NCBI RefSeq assembly: GCF_014860165.1
Contig: NZ_JACZKG010000039.1
Span: 1 to 54,309 of the forward strand
Direction: 5' to 3'
From: Devosia sp.
GTDB taxonomy: Bacteria > Pseudomonadota > Alphaproteobacteria > Rhizobiales > Devosiaceae
Length of the DNA stretch: 54,309 bases
Shown: positions 46,265 to 54,309 of the stretch, one piece after another
Position numbering within the stretch: position 1 is the stretch's first letter
Layout of the letters: each line of letters opens with the position of its first letter
The notes under the pieces: model-generated
The model's input: the letters and a program-made list of their open reading frames with translations, nothing else
Told to the model about the DNA's origin: nothing
The model's database searches: none
Position numbers and translations under genes: made by a program

Positions 46265-46997
46265 GACTGTGCCTTGTGGTTGCGCGAACGGCGCATTGGG
46301 AAACGAACGTTGCCAAGATGGCCCGGTCAAGCTCAGTCAGTCGGTACTCGGGATGCCATTGCACACCCAGGCAGAACGCTGTGGCCTCACCTTCGATGGC
46401 CTCGATCACACCATCATCGGCGCGCGCGGCTATGCGAAATTGCCCAGGCCCCACAAGCACATGGCGATGAAGGCTGTTCACCTCGGCAGTGTCTTGGCCT
46501 GTCAGCTCGCTCAACCCCAAATCAGGGGCAAGGTTTATGCCATGGACGGTCCGATCGGGCACGATTTGGGGAATGTGCCGTGACGGACCGTCTCCATCTG
46601 GACCTGCAACGACACGTCCACCAAGATGCTGGCCGATCAATTGCATGCCGTGGCAGATACCCAGTAGCGGAACGCCCCCCCCGATTGCCGCAGCGATCAA
46701 GGCAGACTCGAATGCTTCGCGGTCGGCTTCGACCCGGACACCGGGTCGCGAGCCGGTGATCACGACGCCATCGCATAACTCCAGCGCCGCGCCGATGTTT
46801 TCGGTGCGGTATGGCAAGATCATCGGCATGCCGCCGGCCTCGGCTATGGCATCGGCGTAGTTGACGCGAACGATGTACTCGGCCTCGGTCGGGTTGAGCG
46901 CCGAGACGTCGAGATCGGGGGTCATCAGGACCAATGGGCGGGACATGGACCGATCGTCCCGCACGACGGCGGACGGGATGGGAACGTTTGTGGACAT
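46251..46997 (-). CDS. Class I glutamine-amidotransferase-like hydrolase (peptidase C26, PuuD-like)
   Basis: 248-residue gamma-glutamyl-gamma-aminobutyrate hydrolase-type protein: Cys115 in LLGICHGMQLIG, His215 and Glu217 in GVQWHPEY, and the family GDGPSRH...VNSLHRHVL substrate region. Such enzymes hydrolyse gamma-glutamyl amides without a synthase partner. The ATG at 46997, preceded by AAGG and 4 bp after the permease stop, is chosen over the longer frame to 47129. Co-transcribed with the amino-acid importer, which suggests the imported compound is a gamma-glutamyl or similar amide. Confidence 0.9.
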   Translation of the reverse strand: MSTNVPIPSAVVRDDRSMSRPLVLMTPDLDVSALNPTEAEYIVRVNYADAIAEAGGMPMILPYRTENIGAALELCDGVVITGSRPGVRVEADREAFESALIAAAIGGGVPLLGICHGMQLIGQHLGGRVVAGPDGDGPSRHIPQIVPDRTVHGINLAPDLGLSELTGQDTAEVNSLHRHVLVGPGQFRIAARADDGVIEAIEGEATAFCLGVQWHPEYRLTELDRAILATFVSQCAVRATTRHSHVGA

Positions 46998-47001
46998 TGC
47001 C

Positions 47002-47673
47002 TTACCTGAGATTTGCGGTGGCGCGTCGAGCCATGGCTCGCGCAGCCAGGGAGAGTGGGAAGGCCAGGACGAAGTAGAGCACGCCAACCCAGATGAAGGT
47101 TTGCAGCGGCATGAAATACTCGGTCGCAATGGCTCGCCCTTCGAGCACCAGTTCCTTGACGGTGATGAGCGAGGCCAGGGAGCTGTCCTTGAGCAGCGCG
47201 ACGAAGGTCACGATAATCGGCGCGGCGCTGACCCGCAGCACCTGCGGCAGAATGATCAGCCGGAACGACTGACTCGGCGTGAACCCGACTGCGACCGCAG
47301 CTTCGAACTGCCCTTTCGGGATGGCAAGAAAGCCGGCGCGCACCACCTCGGCCATCTGCGCCGCAAAGCATAGACCTAGTCCGATTACGGCCGAGGTCAG
47401 GGCATTGAAGACAATGCCGACGCCCGGAAGGCCAAAATAGATCAGGAACAGCACGACCAGCAGGGGAATGCCGCGGAAGACGGCGACATAGACCGACGCC
47501 AGCCGGCGCAAGGGTGTCGACTTTGCCACCAGACACAAGGCCAGGAGCACGCCCAGGACCGATGCAACGATGAAACCCAGCGCCGAAATCAGGGCAGTGT
47601 TGACGAGCGCCTTGAGCAGACGCGGGGCCCATTCAGACCAATAGCTTACAAAGGATAGGAGGAACTCAATCAT
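47002..47673 (-). CDS. Amino acid ABC transporter permease
   Basis: 223-residue HisM/GlnP-type permease: YVAVFRGIPLLVVLFLIYFGLP, EVVRAGFLAIPKGQFEAAVAVGFTPSQSFRLIILPQ (the EAA loop) and VALLKDSSLASLITVKEL. The ATG at 47673 overlaps the other permease stop as ATGA; the longer frame to 48156 is antisense noise inside that gene. Confidence 0.93.
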   Translation of the reverse strand: MIEFLLSFVSYWSEWAPRLLKALVNTALISALGFIVASVLGVLLALCLVAKSTPLRRLASVYVAVFRGIPLLVVLFLIYFGLPGVGIVFNALTSAVIGLGLCFAAQMAEVVRAGFLAIPKGQFEAAVAVGFTPSQSFRLIILPQVLRVSAAPIIVTFVALLKDSSLASLITVKELVLEGRAIATEYFMPLQTFIWVGVLYFVLAFPLSLAARAMARRATANLR

Positions 47674-48320
47674 GCTCGCCCCTGTCCAAAATGGGTTTCC
47701 AGCCGCCGCACGAGAACAGCCAGCGGGAAGCTCAGAACCAGGTAGATGACTGCCGCCGTGGCATAGATCAGCGTGGTCTGGAACGAGGACGTAACCATGG
47801 AGCGGGCCTGGAACATGATTTCCGGCGCTGCGATCGCCGAGACGATCGAGGTATCCTTCATCAGTTGAAGGGCATAGTTGCCCAGCGGCGGCAGTGAGAC
47901 CCGCAAGGCTTGTGGCGTGAGAATCAACATGATGGTCTGCCAGGGCGTGAGGCCGACGGCGAGGGCCGCTTCGGTCTGTCCGCGCTTTAGCGAGGCATAG
48001 CCGCCGCGGTAGATGTCGCAAGTGATCGCCGCGCCAATGAGCCCCAGTCCCAGGATCGCCGCCGGAACGCTGGCGATGCGCAGACCCAGTGAGGCGAGCC
48101 CGAAATAGATGATGAAGAGGTGAGTCAGGGCTGGGATATTGCGGAACAACTCGCAATAGGCGTCCACTGCCACCCTGATCCAGGCCTTGCCGGAAAATTC
48201 CCGCAGCAAGGCCAGCGCGAGGCCGAGGATCACAGCCACGAAGAGGGCCGAGATCGTAACGATCACGGTGATCCCCGCGCTAGTCAGCAGGCCTATGAGG
48301 ATGGTCCAGAAGATATCCAC
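47670..48320 (-). CDS. Amino acid ABC transporter permease
   Basis: 216-residue partner permease of the same family, with YCELFRNIPALTHLFIIYFGLA, the EAA loop KRGQTEAALAVGLTPWQTIMLILTPQALR and LMKDTSIVSAIAAPE. Four to five membrane segments. 11 bp after the ATPase gene. Confidence 0.93.
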   Translation of the reverse strand: MDIFWTILIGLLTSAGITVIVTISALFVAVILGLALALLREFSGKAWIRVAVDAYCELFRNIPALTHLFIIYFGLASLGLRIASVPAAILGLGLIGAAITCDIYRGGYASLKRGQTEAALAVGLTPWQTIMLILTPQALRVSLPPLGNYALQLMKDTSIVSAIAAPEIMFQARSMVTSSFQTTLIYATAAVIYLVLSFPLAVLVRRLETHFGQGRA

Positions 48321-48331
48321 TCGACCCTCCG

Positions 48332-49099
48332 TCAGTGGGCAAGCTGGCGCAGGAAGCTGCGCAGGCGATCGGTATTGGGATTTGCGAGGATGTCGCGTGC
48401 GGGGCCCTGTTCGGAAATCACACCGCCATCAAGAAAGAAGATGCGATCGGCAACTTCGCGGGCAAATGCAATCTCATGGGTGACGAGGAGCATGGTGCGA
48501 CCTTCGTCCGCCAGCTCGTGGATGACACTGAGCACTTCCGCCACCAGCTCGGGATCGAGCGCTGACGTGGGCTCGTCGAACAGCATCAGCTTGGGACGCT
48601 GTGCTAGGGCACGGGCGATAGCCACGCGCTGCTGCTGACCTCCCGACAGTTGCTCGGGCTTGGCGTCGCATTTGTGCTCCATGTGAACCTTAGCCAGCAT
48701 GGCTTCGGCCAGCGCGTCAGCTTCCGCGCGGGACAGGCCCTGTACCATGCGGGCAGCAATGGCTACGTTTTCGCGCACGGGGAGATGCGGCCACAAGTTG
48801 AAGCTCTGGAACACCATCCCCATCTGCGCCCGTTGCGGCGCCAGCTGGCGATTGCTCATGGCCCTGGCGGTCGGTGCGGTCGAAACACCTACCCTTGTCC
48901 CGTCCAGGAATATCTCGCCCGCCGTCGGCTGCTCGAGATAATTCACGCAGCGCAGGCAGGTCGACTTGCCAGACCCCGAAGGTCCGATCAGCGCGATCTT
49001 CTCGCCGGCGGCTACATCGAAGTCTATGCCCTTGAGAATGTCGAGATTGGCGAAGCTCTTGCGCAGGCCGCGCACGGATAGCAGCGGTGTTGAGGTCAT
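48332..49099 (-). CDS. Amino acid ABC transporter ATP-binding protein (GlnQ/HisP type)
   Basis: 255-residue polar-amino-acid importer ATPase: Walker A GPSGSGKST, Q-loop MVFQSFNLWPHLPVREN, signature LSGGQQQRVAIARAL, Walker B LMLFDEPTSALDPE and H-loop VTHEIAFARE. Starts at the ATG at 49099; a GTG four codons earlier (49111) is the alternative. Confidence 0.94.
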   Translation of the reverse strand: MTSTPLLSVRGLRKSFANLDILKGIDFDVAAGEKIALIGPSGSGKSTCLRCVNYLEQPTAGEIFLDGTRVGVSTAPTARAMSNRQLAPQRAQMGMVFQSFNLWPHLPVRENVAIAARMVQGLSRAEADALAEAMLAKVHMEHKCDAKPEQLSGGQQQRVAIARALAQRPKLMLFDEPTSALDPELVAEVLSVIHELADEGRTMLLVTHEIAFAREVADRIFFLDGGVISEQGPARDILANPNTDRLRSFLRQLAH

Positions 49100-49121
49100 G
49101 TGCTTGCTCACGGGGGTAATG

Positions 49122-49150
49122 GCGGGCAGGCCAGGGAGAGGCCTGCCCGC
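49122..49150 (-). terminator. Strong hairpin between binding protein and ATPase genes
   Basis: Perfect 11-bp stem GCGGGCAGGCC/GGCCTGCCCGC with a 7-base loop, 18 bp after the binding-protein stop in the leftward direction. No T run; attenuator or 3'-end stabiliser. Confidence 0.65.
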
Positions 49151-49168
49151 TTCAGGCCGACTAGGCAG

Positions 49169-50035
49169 CTAGTTGCACTGCGGCAGCTGGTAGTCGTCCG
49201 GACGGTCCACGCCGGCGCGGAAGTTCTCGCCGTCGGCGGTGAACCACACGGCGTCGCTCAGCCCATACTTCTCGCCGATGCTGCGCATGCCGCAGCCCTG
49301 CCACATCTCTAGGATGATGGCGTCTGCCGCCTGGCGCAGGTCGTCGTCGGCCTTGTTGAAGCCGAACACAACCTGACCAAGGCCGGTCAGCAGCGGATAA
49401 TCCGGGTTGTTGTCGGTGAAAGCCTTGAACTCAAGGTTCCAGTCCGGATTCTGCTTGATGGCATAGCCGACGACCGGCGGATCGCCGATAACGGCCTGGA
49501 TGCGGCCCGCAAGCAGGTCGCGCACTGCTGCGTCGGACGTGTCGTAAAGGTTGACCGTTACACCCGGAATGGACTCAAGTTCCGGCACGAAGGAGAAGCC
49601 GGTAATGGTGCCGATGGTCTTGCCTTCGAGATCAGCGAGGCTGTCCCAGCCGCTGCCGGCCGGCGCCATGATGCCATTCTTGAAATAATGGATCGGCTCG
49701 GACAGCGACATGATCTCGGTGCGCTTCTCGGTCCAGCCCATGGTGCCCAGCATGACATCAACGCGCCCCGCCTCGACCGATGCAATGGTACCGGACCACT
49801 CCATCAGCGCTGGCTTGACCGCGAGCCCCAGCCGATTGGCGATAACCTGCATGATTTCGCCGTCGTAGCCGATCAGTTGACCGTCCTGCCAGCCCGAGCC
49901 CGGCATGTCGCCGGTGAAGGCAACGGTCAGCTTGCCCTCTTCCACAACGTCAAATGCACTTGCCGAGGTGACGGCTGCCATCGCCGTCAATGCTGCCATG
50001 ACGGCGCGCATGAGTCTGCGTTCAATCAATTGCAT
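49169..50035 (-). CDS. Amino acid ABC transporter substrate-binding protein
   Basis: 288-residue family 3 binding protein with signal peptide 1-27 (ends TSASA). Features: GKLTVAFTGDMPGSGWQDGQLIGYDGEIMQVIANRLGL, VEAGRVDVMLGTMGWTEKRTEIMSLSEPI, and a C-terminal DDYQLPQCN with Cys pairing likely. GGGGAA precedes the ATG at 50035. First gene of the seven-gene operon, divergent from the GlxA-type regulator. Confidence 0.93.
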   Translation of the reverse strand: MQLIERRLMRAVMAALTAMAAVTSASAFDVVEEGKLTVAFTGDMPGSGWQDGQLIGYDGEIMQVIANRLGLAVKPALMEWSGTIASVEAGRVDVMLGTMGWTEKRTEIMSLSEPIHYFKNGIMAPAGSGWDSLADLEGKTIGTITGFSFVPELESIPGVTVNLYDTSDAAVRDLLAGRIQAVIGDPPVVGYAIKQNPDWNLEFKAFTDNNPDYPLLTGLGQVVFGFNKADDDLRQAADAIILEMWQGCGMRSIGEKYGLSDAVWFTADGENFRAGVDRPDDYQLPQCN

Positions 50036-50152
50036 GATTGTTCCCCTGTTCCCGATCCATTTGGTGAAACCCACCGGCGGCGCCGCGACCAAACCCTCAT
50101 TTGTCCGGCTCGCCATGGACATGAACGCTATGCCCATCTTCAAGGCTCGTCT

Positions 50153-50188
50153 TTTATCTTTCAGCCATTTCGTTTACTTTTCAGCCAT
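50153..50188. promoter_or_regulatory. AraC-type direct-repeat operator
   Basis: Two 16-bp direct repeats, TTTAYYTTTCAGCCAT, at 50153-50168 and 50173-50188; they share TTTA and the 10-bp TTTCAGCCAT exactly. Start-to-start spacing is 20 bp, two helical turns, as expected for an AraC-family dimer. The second repeat overlaps the start codon assigned to the regulator. Confidence 0.65.
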
Positions 50189-51239
50189 GACCAACGGTTC
50201 CGACATCGATCCTGGAAGCGCCGATTACGTGCAGTGGCTTGACGAGGTCTGGCAGCGCCGTCATTCCGTGATGCCAGCTGGCGCTCATACGCTGTCGGTC
50301 GGCATCCTGCTTTGGCCAGGCTTCCCGCTTATGTCGCTGACGGGGATTCTCGAAAGTCTGCGCCATGCTGGCGACTTCGGCGACATGTCCCGGCAGATCG
50401 AGGGCCGCTGGGAGATCATGGGTGCCGGGGGCCCGGTGCGCTCCAGCTGCGGCATCGAAGTCCGCCCGACCCAGACCTACCTCCATCCGGGAGAGTTCGA
50501 CTATCTGTTCGTTGTTGGTGGGCTGTTGCCACAACTGGCCAATGCGCCGGCCGGGCACCGCCGCTATATCCATGCGGCCCGGCAAATGGGATGTACGGTA
50601 GTGGGGGTGTGTACCGGCAGTTTCGTGCTGGCGGAGGAACATCTCCTCTCCAGGGTCACCGCTTCCATCCATCCCTATCACCGTCGCGACTACGAGACGG
50701 CGTTTCCGGGTCATCGGTTGACAACCAGTCAGGATTTCGTGGCCGCCGACGGGATTGCCACCGTGCCAGGTGGCATATCGATCCTCGCCTATATGGCTCA
50801 GATCGTGTCGGCTCACTTCGGGGCCGACCGCTCTGCAAAGGTGGTGCATCAACTGTCCGTGCCGGACCGGCGGGGCGTCGGCGAGTTCGAGCGCAGCGGC
50901 ATGGTGCGGCACCGCGAGATTGCCGATCCCCGTTTGCAGAAGGCGATTGTCATGATCGAGAGCGGCCTCGACGCTGCGGCGGGTGTTGCAGAAGTAGCGT
51001 CCCGGCTGGGTATGAGTGAGCGCCACTTTTCGCGGCTCTTTCACACCGAAATCGGCAAATCGCCTCGCGAGTACATACTGACGACACGGCTGCGCCTCGC
51101 GAACTGGCTACTTTGCCACACGACCAAGTCGATCACTACAATAGCCTTTGAGGCCGGTTTTTCGAGCCCGGCTCATCTGTCCGCCACCTTCCGAAAGAAG
51201 CTTGGCAAGACACCAACCCAGGTCCGGCGCGAACCATGA
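50187..51239 (+). CDS. GlxA family transcriptional regulator (DJ-1/PfpI-like + AraC)
   Basis: 350-residue regulator: a DJ-1/PfpI-like domain (about 35-200; GILLWPGFPLMSLTGILESLRHAG, FDYLFVVGG, and VVGVCTGSFVLAE with Cys142 at the elbow) fused to two AraC helix-turn-helices (about 255-345; VAEVASRLGMSERHFSRLFHTEIGKSPREY and ITTIAFEAGFSSPAHLSATFRKKLG). Relatives include regulators of carnitine, arginine and glycine-betaine use. The start is uncertain: the frame is open from 49905, and I took the ATG at 50187. Divergent from the amino-acid importer operon it presumably activates. Confidence 0.88.
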   Translation: MTNGSDIDPGSADYVQWLDEVWQRRHSVMPAGAHTLSVGILLWPGFPLMSLTGILESLRHAGDFGDMSRQIEGRWEIMGAGGPVRSSCGIEVRPTQTYLHPGEFDYLFVVGGLLPQLANAPAGHRRYIHAARQMGCTVVGVCTGSFVLAEEHLLSRVTASIHPYHRRDYETAFPGHRLTTSQDFVAADGIATVPGGISILAYMAQIVSAHFGADRSAKVVHQLSVPDRRGVGEFERSGMVRHREIADPRLQKAIVMIESGLDAAAGVAEVASRLGMSERHFSRLFHTEIGKSPREYILTTRLRLANWLLCHTTKSITTIAFEAGFSSPAHLSATFRKKLGKTPTQVRREP

Positions 51240-51512
51240 CCGGGCTGCGCCGGTCATGCAACGTCGGCTTACCCCCATCTCTCGACCGTAACCCGACCGT
51301 CCGCCAACCACCCCAATTCAGTCATCTGCCGAACCCTTGGAGGTGACTGCAGCTTTTGGGACCTGTTCCCTGCCACAGCCGATGTCGGTAAATCCGGCTT
51401 AACGGCCTAGTGAAGTCCTTAGCCGTGGCGACCCGGTGGCGACCCACTGTGACGGGTCAGAGACCAGCAGAGCCGCGGCACTGTCTAAGTCTTTGAATAT
51501 ATTCGAGAGAAT

Positions 51513-51589
51513 TGGCGCGCCCTAAGAGATTCGAACTCCTGACCCCCAGATTCGTAGTCTGGTGCTCTATCCAGCTGAGCTAAGGGCGC
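51513..51589 (-). tRNA. tRNA-Arg (anticodon ACG)
   Basis: Reverse complement folds as a cloverleaf: acceptor GCGCCCT/AGGGCGC, D arm GCTC-AGCTGGATA-GAGC, anticodon stem CCAGA/TCTGG with loop CTACGAA (anticodon ACG, plus strand 51553-51555), variable GGGTC, T arm AGGAG-TTCGAAT-CTCTT, discriminator G and an encoded CCA at 51513-51515. The ACG anticodon is expected to be deaminated to ICG. Confidence 0.97.
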
Positions 51590-51718
51590 GCACTGCCGAT
51601 TGAACGGCGGTTTCAGGCGGAGGCGGTGTGCTCTTCGGCCTGAAGCGGCGCAACCCATACATGGGCGGTTCCGGCTTGGCAAGCGCGCAGATGACAGTTT
51701 TTCGTCGTCGGCCGGACG

Positions 51719-53149
51719 TTACGGTCGGACAAGCAGGCTGGCCGGGAAGATCAGCTCGAAGCGGGTGCCCAGGGGCTGGTCGGCCAGCACCAGCCGGCCG
51801 CCATGGGCTTCGCTGATTTCGCGGGCGATGGCGAGGCCGAGCCCGGTGCCGCCCGAGCGGGCCGAGCCCTGGAAGGCGACAAACAGGTTGGCGCGGGCCC
51901 GTGGCGCCAGACCCGGGCCATTGTCGCTGACGGAGATGGTGACGGCCTCGCTGTCCTGGTTGACGGCGACGGACACTTCGGGTGCGGCGATGGTGTTGCC
52001 GGCGCCCTCCAGCGCCTCGCGGGCGTTCTTGAGCAGGTTGACCAGCACCCGGCCGAGCTGGGCGGCGTCGACGTTGAGCACGAGCGCTGTGGGGGTGGCG
52101 TTGCTGAAGGCGATGACGGGGTGACCGACGAGGCGCGCCTCGAAGGCGGCGTCATCGACCAGGGCGGCGATGCCGGTGGGCGCCATGACCGGCGGCGCCG
52201 CGGTTTCGCGGCCATAGTCGAGCACCGACTGGGCAAAGCCGATGGCCTTGTCGAGCGTGGTGACGAGGCGCGGCGCCAGCCGCTGCACCTTGGGATCGTC
52301 GAGCGTCGCCACCTGGTCGGACAGCAATTGCGCCGAGGTCAGCGTATTGCGCAGGTCGTGGTTGATCTTGGCGACCGCGAGGCCAAGATCGGCCAGATGC
52401 CGGCGCTGGCGCAGCATGGAGAAGAGGTCCGATTCCATCGCCGCCAACTCGCGCTCGACAATGCCGATCTCGTCGCGGCGGGCGGAGGGCACGATGATGC
52501 GACTGGCATTTTCGGGCGCCTGGCGGAAGGCGAGCATGTTCTGCGTCAGCCGGCGCACCGGATAGATGAAGAGGTAGCTGGCCAACAGGTAGAGCGCCAC
52601 TGCGGTGATGGCGGCAATGGCCAGCGAGACGATGCCGATCTGGCGGGAATAGGCCAGCATGTCCTGGCGCAGCGGGCGCTCGGACATCAGCAGCTCGACC
52701 AGGCTATCGTCGAGGTCGCCCTCGCCGACGATGCGCAGGGTGCGGTCGGGATCGGCAAAGAGCGTATCGAGCGCGCCTGTAATCAGGGTCACCAGGTCGG
52801 TCTGGCGCATATCGGCAGTGACCACAAGGTCCGGTCGGATGGGGCTCGCCAGTTCGATGAGCTGGCTCTGGCCCTGGCGGCGATAGACGATGGCGTTGGC
52901 CCCGGCCGAGGTCAGCAGGCGATCGGTCAGCTCGCGCGGCAGTGCCATGACATCGGGCACGGCATCGAGCACGCGCGCCGCCACCACCCCCACCCGCAGC
53001 CGGTCGTCGAGCCAGTTCGCGCGGAAGGCGGCGAGCGTGGGCAGATAGACCACGATCTCGACCAGAAGTATCACCGCGATAATGGTGGCGATGAGCTTGA
53101 TCGAGAGGCCGGAGAACCGGTTGGGCAAAACGCTGCGTTCGGCTTTCAT
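51719..53149 (-). CDS. HAMP-domain sensor histidine kinase
   Basis: 476-residue membrane kinase: N-terminal membrane segment about 15-38, periplasmic sensor about 40-168, second segment 171-196, HAMP 197-250, His264 in KINHDLRNTL, then a HATPase domain (NLLKNAREAL, DNGPGL, GGTGLGLAI). The phospho-acceptor box (INHDLRNTLTSAQLLS) is a non-standard HisKA variant. No response regulator is adjacent inside the window. Follows the flavin reductase gene by 53 bp in the same direction. Signal unknown. Confidence 0.92.
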   Translation of the reverse strand: MKAERSVLPNRFSGLSIKLIATIIAVILLVEIVVYLPTLAAFRANWLDDRLRVGVVAARVLDAVPDVMALPRELTDRLLTSAGANAIVYRRQGQSQLIELASPIRPDLVVTADMRQTDLVTLITGALDTLFADPDRTLRIVGEGDLDDSLVELLMSERPLRQDMLAYSRQIGIVSLAIAAITAVALYLLASYLFIYPVRRLTQNMLAFRQAPENASRIIVPSARRDEIGIVERELAAMESDLFSMLRQRRHLADLGLAVAKINHDLRNTLTSAQLLSDQVATLDDPKVQRLAPRLVTTLDKAIGFAQSVLDYGRETAAPPVMAPTGIAALVDDAAFEARLVGHPVIAFSNATPTALVLNVDAAQLGRVLVNLLKNAREALEGAGNTIAAPEVSVAVNQDSEAVTISVSDNGPGLAPRARANLFVAFQGSARSGGTGLGLAIAREISEAHGGRLVLADQPLGTRFELIFPASLLVRP

Positions 53150-53202
53150 TTCAAGTCATTATAGGCAAAGCCGGCCAAGGCGTAAGCCCCCGGACAGGGG
53201 GA

Positions 53203-54309
53203 TCAGGGGAGAAGGCGCCCAAGGCCGGGGAGGCGCCGCGTAAAGCTGGGGCGAGGCTGCTGCGCCAGGTGCTGGCCGGCGAGGTCCACCAAAGCTGCGG
53301 CGAGGCTCGCCTCGGGCAGGGCCAGGCGGGCGAGCTCGCCCAGCGGCAGGCCCCGCGCCATGGTGAGCGCCAGGAGGGCAATGAGGTCCCCTGCCCCCGG
53401 CCCGACGGCGCCGGCACCGATGATGGCGCCCTGCCGGTTGGCCACGAGGCGGATCGCCCCCTGCGGCTGGCCGATGGCCTGCGCCGCCTCGATCTCGGCC
53501 AGGTTGGCCCGCAGCACAATCTGGCCCGTACGGAGCGAGGGAGCAGAATCAGCCCCGACCTGCGCCAGAGCGGGCTGGGTGGCAACCAGCCTGGGCAGAT
53601 GCAGCGGCTCGAGGCGCCCATTGCCCACGCCCAGCAGCCGCTCGACCAGGAGGCTCGCCTGGCGTGCCGCAATATGGGGCTGGTGCTCGCCCGCGGCGCC
53701 ACCGATGGCAGTGACACGGCCATTGGAGGTCCGCCCGTCGGGGCCCAGCAGCAGGTGATCCGGCTGCAGGCGGTCGCGGCGCAGCTTGAGCGCACCGAGC
53801 AGGACATCGTCGAGATCGGGGACCCCGCCCATGGCCATCAGGATATGGGAGACGTCGAGGCTCTCCTGCCCATCGGCGACATCAAGCGTGATGCCGGTGC
53901 CCTGGCTGCGCGGCACGACCGCGGCAACCTGGGCATCATCGCGGATGACGACGCCCTCTTCGCGCAGGGCGCGCAGCAGGATGGCGACAAGTTCAGGATC
54001 GAAACCGGGCAAGAGGCCGCCCTGGGGCACGATGGTCACTGCAGAGCCCAGTCGCCGGTAGGCCTGGCCGAGTTCGAGCGCCTGCGGCGTGCCGCCGATG
54101 ACGATGAGATGGCTGAGCTTGCGGATATTGTCGGCAATGGTGTCCGGCGTGAAATGGGGCACCTGGTCGAGGCCAGGCAGAGCGGGAATCGCCGGATAGG
54201 CGCCGGTCGCCAGGGCAAACTGGCGGGCGCGGATGCTGGTATCGCCGCAGCGCAGCGTCTGCCGGTCGGTAAAGCTGGCCTGGCCCGTCAACAGGGTGAC
54301 GCCCAGGGC
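53203..54309 (-). CDS. FAD/NAD(P)-dependent disulfide-oxidoreductase-like protein, partial
   Basis: Open at the right window edge, so the N-terminus (FAD motif and redox disulfide) lies outside. What remains is the middle and C-terminal part of a dihydrolipoamide dehydrogenase / mercuric reductase-type flavoprotein: FALATGAYPAIPALPG, the NAD(P)-binding IVIGGTPQALELGQAYRRLGSAVTIV, and a dimerisation domain (GQIVLRANLAEIEAAQAIGQPQGAIRLVANRQGAIIGAGAVG). The NAD(P) motif reads GGTPQALE rather than the usual GGGxxGxE, and the end lacks the usual HPT-E motif, so this is a diverged member. Function unknown. Confidence 0.8.
   Translation of the reverse strand, partial: ALGVTLLTGQASFTDRQTLRCGDTSIRARQFALATGAYPAIPALPGLDQVPHFTPDTIADNIRKLSHLIVIGGTPQALELGQAYRRLGSAVTIVPQGGLLPGFDPELVAILLRALREEGVVIRDDAQVAAVVPRSQGTGITLDVADGQESLDVSHILMAMGGVPDLDDVLLGALKLRRDRLQPDHLLLGPDGRTSNGRVTAIGGAAGEHQPHIAARQASLLVERLLGVGNGRLEPLHLPRLVATQPALAQVGADSAPSLRTGQIVLRANLAEIEAAQAIGQPQGAIRLVANRQGAIIGAGAVGPGAGDLIALLALTMARGLPLGELARLALPEASLAAALVDLAGQHLAQQPRPSFTRRLPGLGRLLP

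Noticed and set aside
51425..51445. Tandem GTGGCGACCC repeats near tRNA-Arg as a possible attachment site
   Set aside because: No integrase gene in the window and no second copy of the tRNA 3' end was seen, so an integrated island cannot be supported even though the region to the left contains decayed genes.

Overview
The window is a dense, GC-rich stretch of an alphaproteobacterial chromosome, most likely order Hyphomicrobiales and Devosia-like. That placement is an inference from protein style, genome compactness, four ABC importers in 50 kb and GC-rich palindromic intergenic repeats; no rRNA or marker gene fixes the genus. It is almost wholly a scavenging and catabolism region: three carbohydrate ABC importers, one amino-acid ABC importer, their regulators and the linked enzymes.

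Layout. (1) 59-4782: a 3-methyladenine glycosylase gene closes a leftward RidA / SDR / D-threonine-aldolase-like operon, divergent from an M81 (MlrC-type) metallopeptidase; a small secreted Cys-rich protein is convergent to it. (2) 4861-13402, leftward: Gfo/Idh oxidoreductase, two sugar permeases, binding protein, ATPase, RpiR regulator and a GH20 hexosaminidase with no signal peptide, apparently uptake and intracellular cleavage of an amino-sugar oligosaccharide. (3) 13777-17997, rightward: NTF2-like protein, MFS transporter, a second M81 protein and an SDR; then a leftward patatin. (4) 19824-27266: LacI regulator divergent from Gfo/Idh, TIM-barrel isomerase, binding protein, two permeases and ATPase, with a LacI operator next to a clear promoter. 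(5) 27340-29401: small hypothetical and a PAS hybrid histidine kinase. (6) 29409-38406: an amino-sugar salvage cluster: sugar ABC importer, NanE-type epimerase, BadF-type sugar kinase, RpiR regulator, MurQ etherase and a beta-lactamase-fold hydrolase. Two promoters in it carry the same pair of palindromic sites 32 bp apart, tying importer and MurQ into one regulon. (7) 38655-46264: a decaying stretch with an ABC ATPase remnant, an AraC remnant and two frameshifted genes among intact LysR, MDR oxidoreductase and membrane-protein genes. (8) 45.8-51.2 kb: a leftward seven-gene operon (amino-acid ABC importer, class I amidotransferase hydrolase, RidA, D-amino-acid-dehydrogenase-like oxidase) divergent from a GlxA-type AraC regulator, with a 16-bp direct repeat between them. 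(9) 51513-end: tRNA-Arg(ACG), a HAMP histidine kinase and a flavin disulfide reductase running off the right edge.

How it fits together: each importer sits with the enzymes that would process its substrate and with its own regulator type (RpiR, LacI, RpiR, GlxA/AraC). All four solute-binding-protein genes are followed by a strong intercistronic hairpin. The strongest candidate for something undescribed is the ABC-fed NanE/BadF-kinase/MurQ salvage cluster with its paired operator; the second is the amidotransferase-RidA-DadA operon. All functional assignments are by recognition of protein families from translated sequence; no database search was run.
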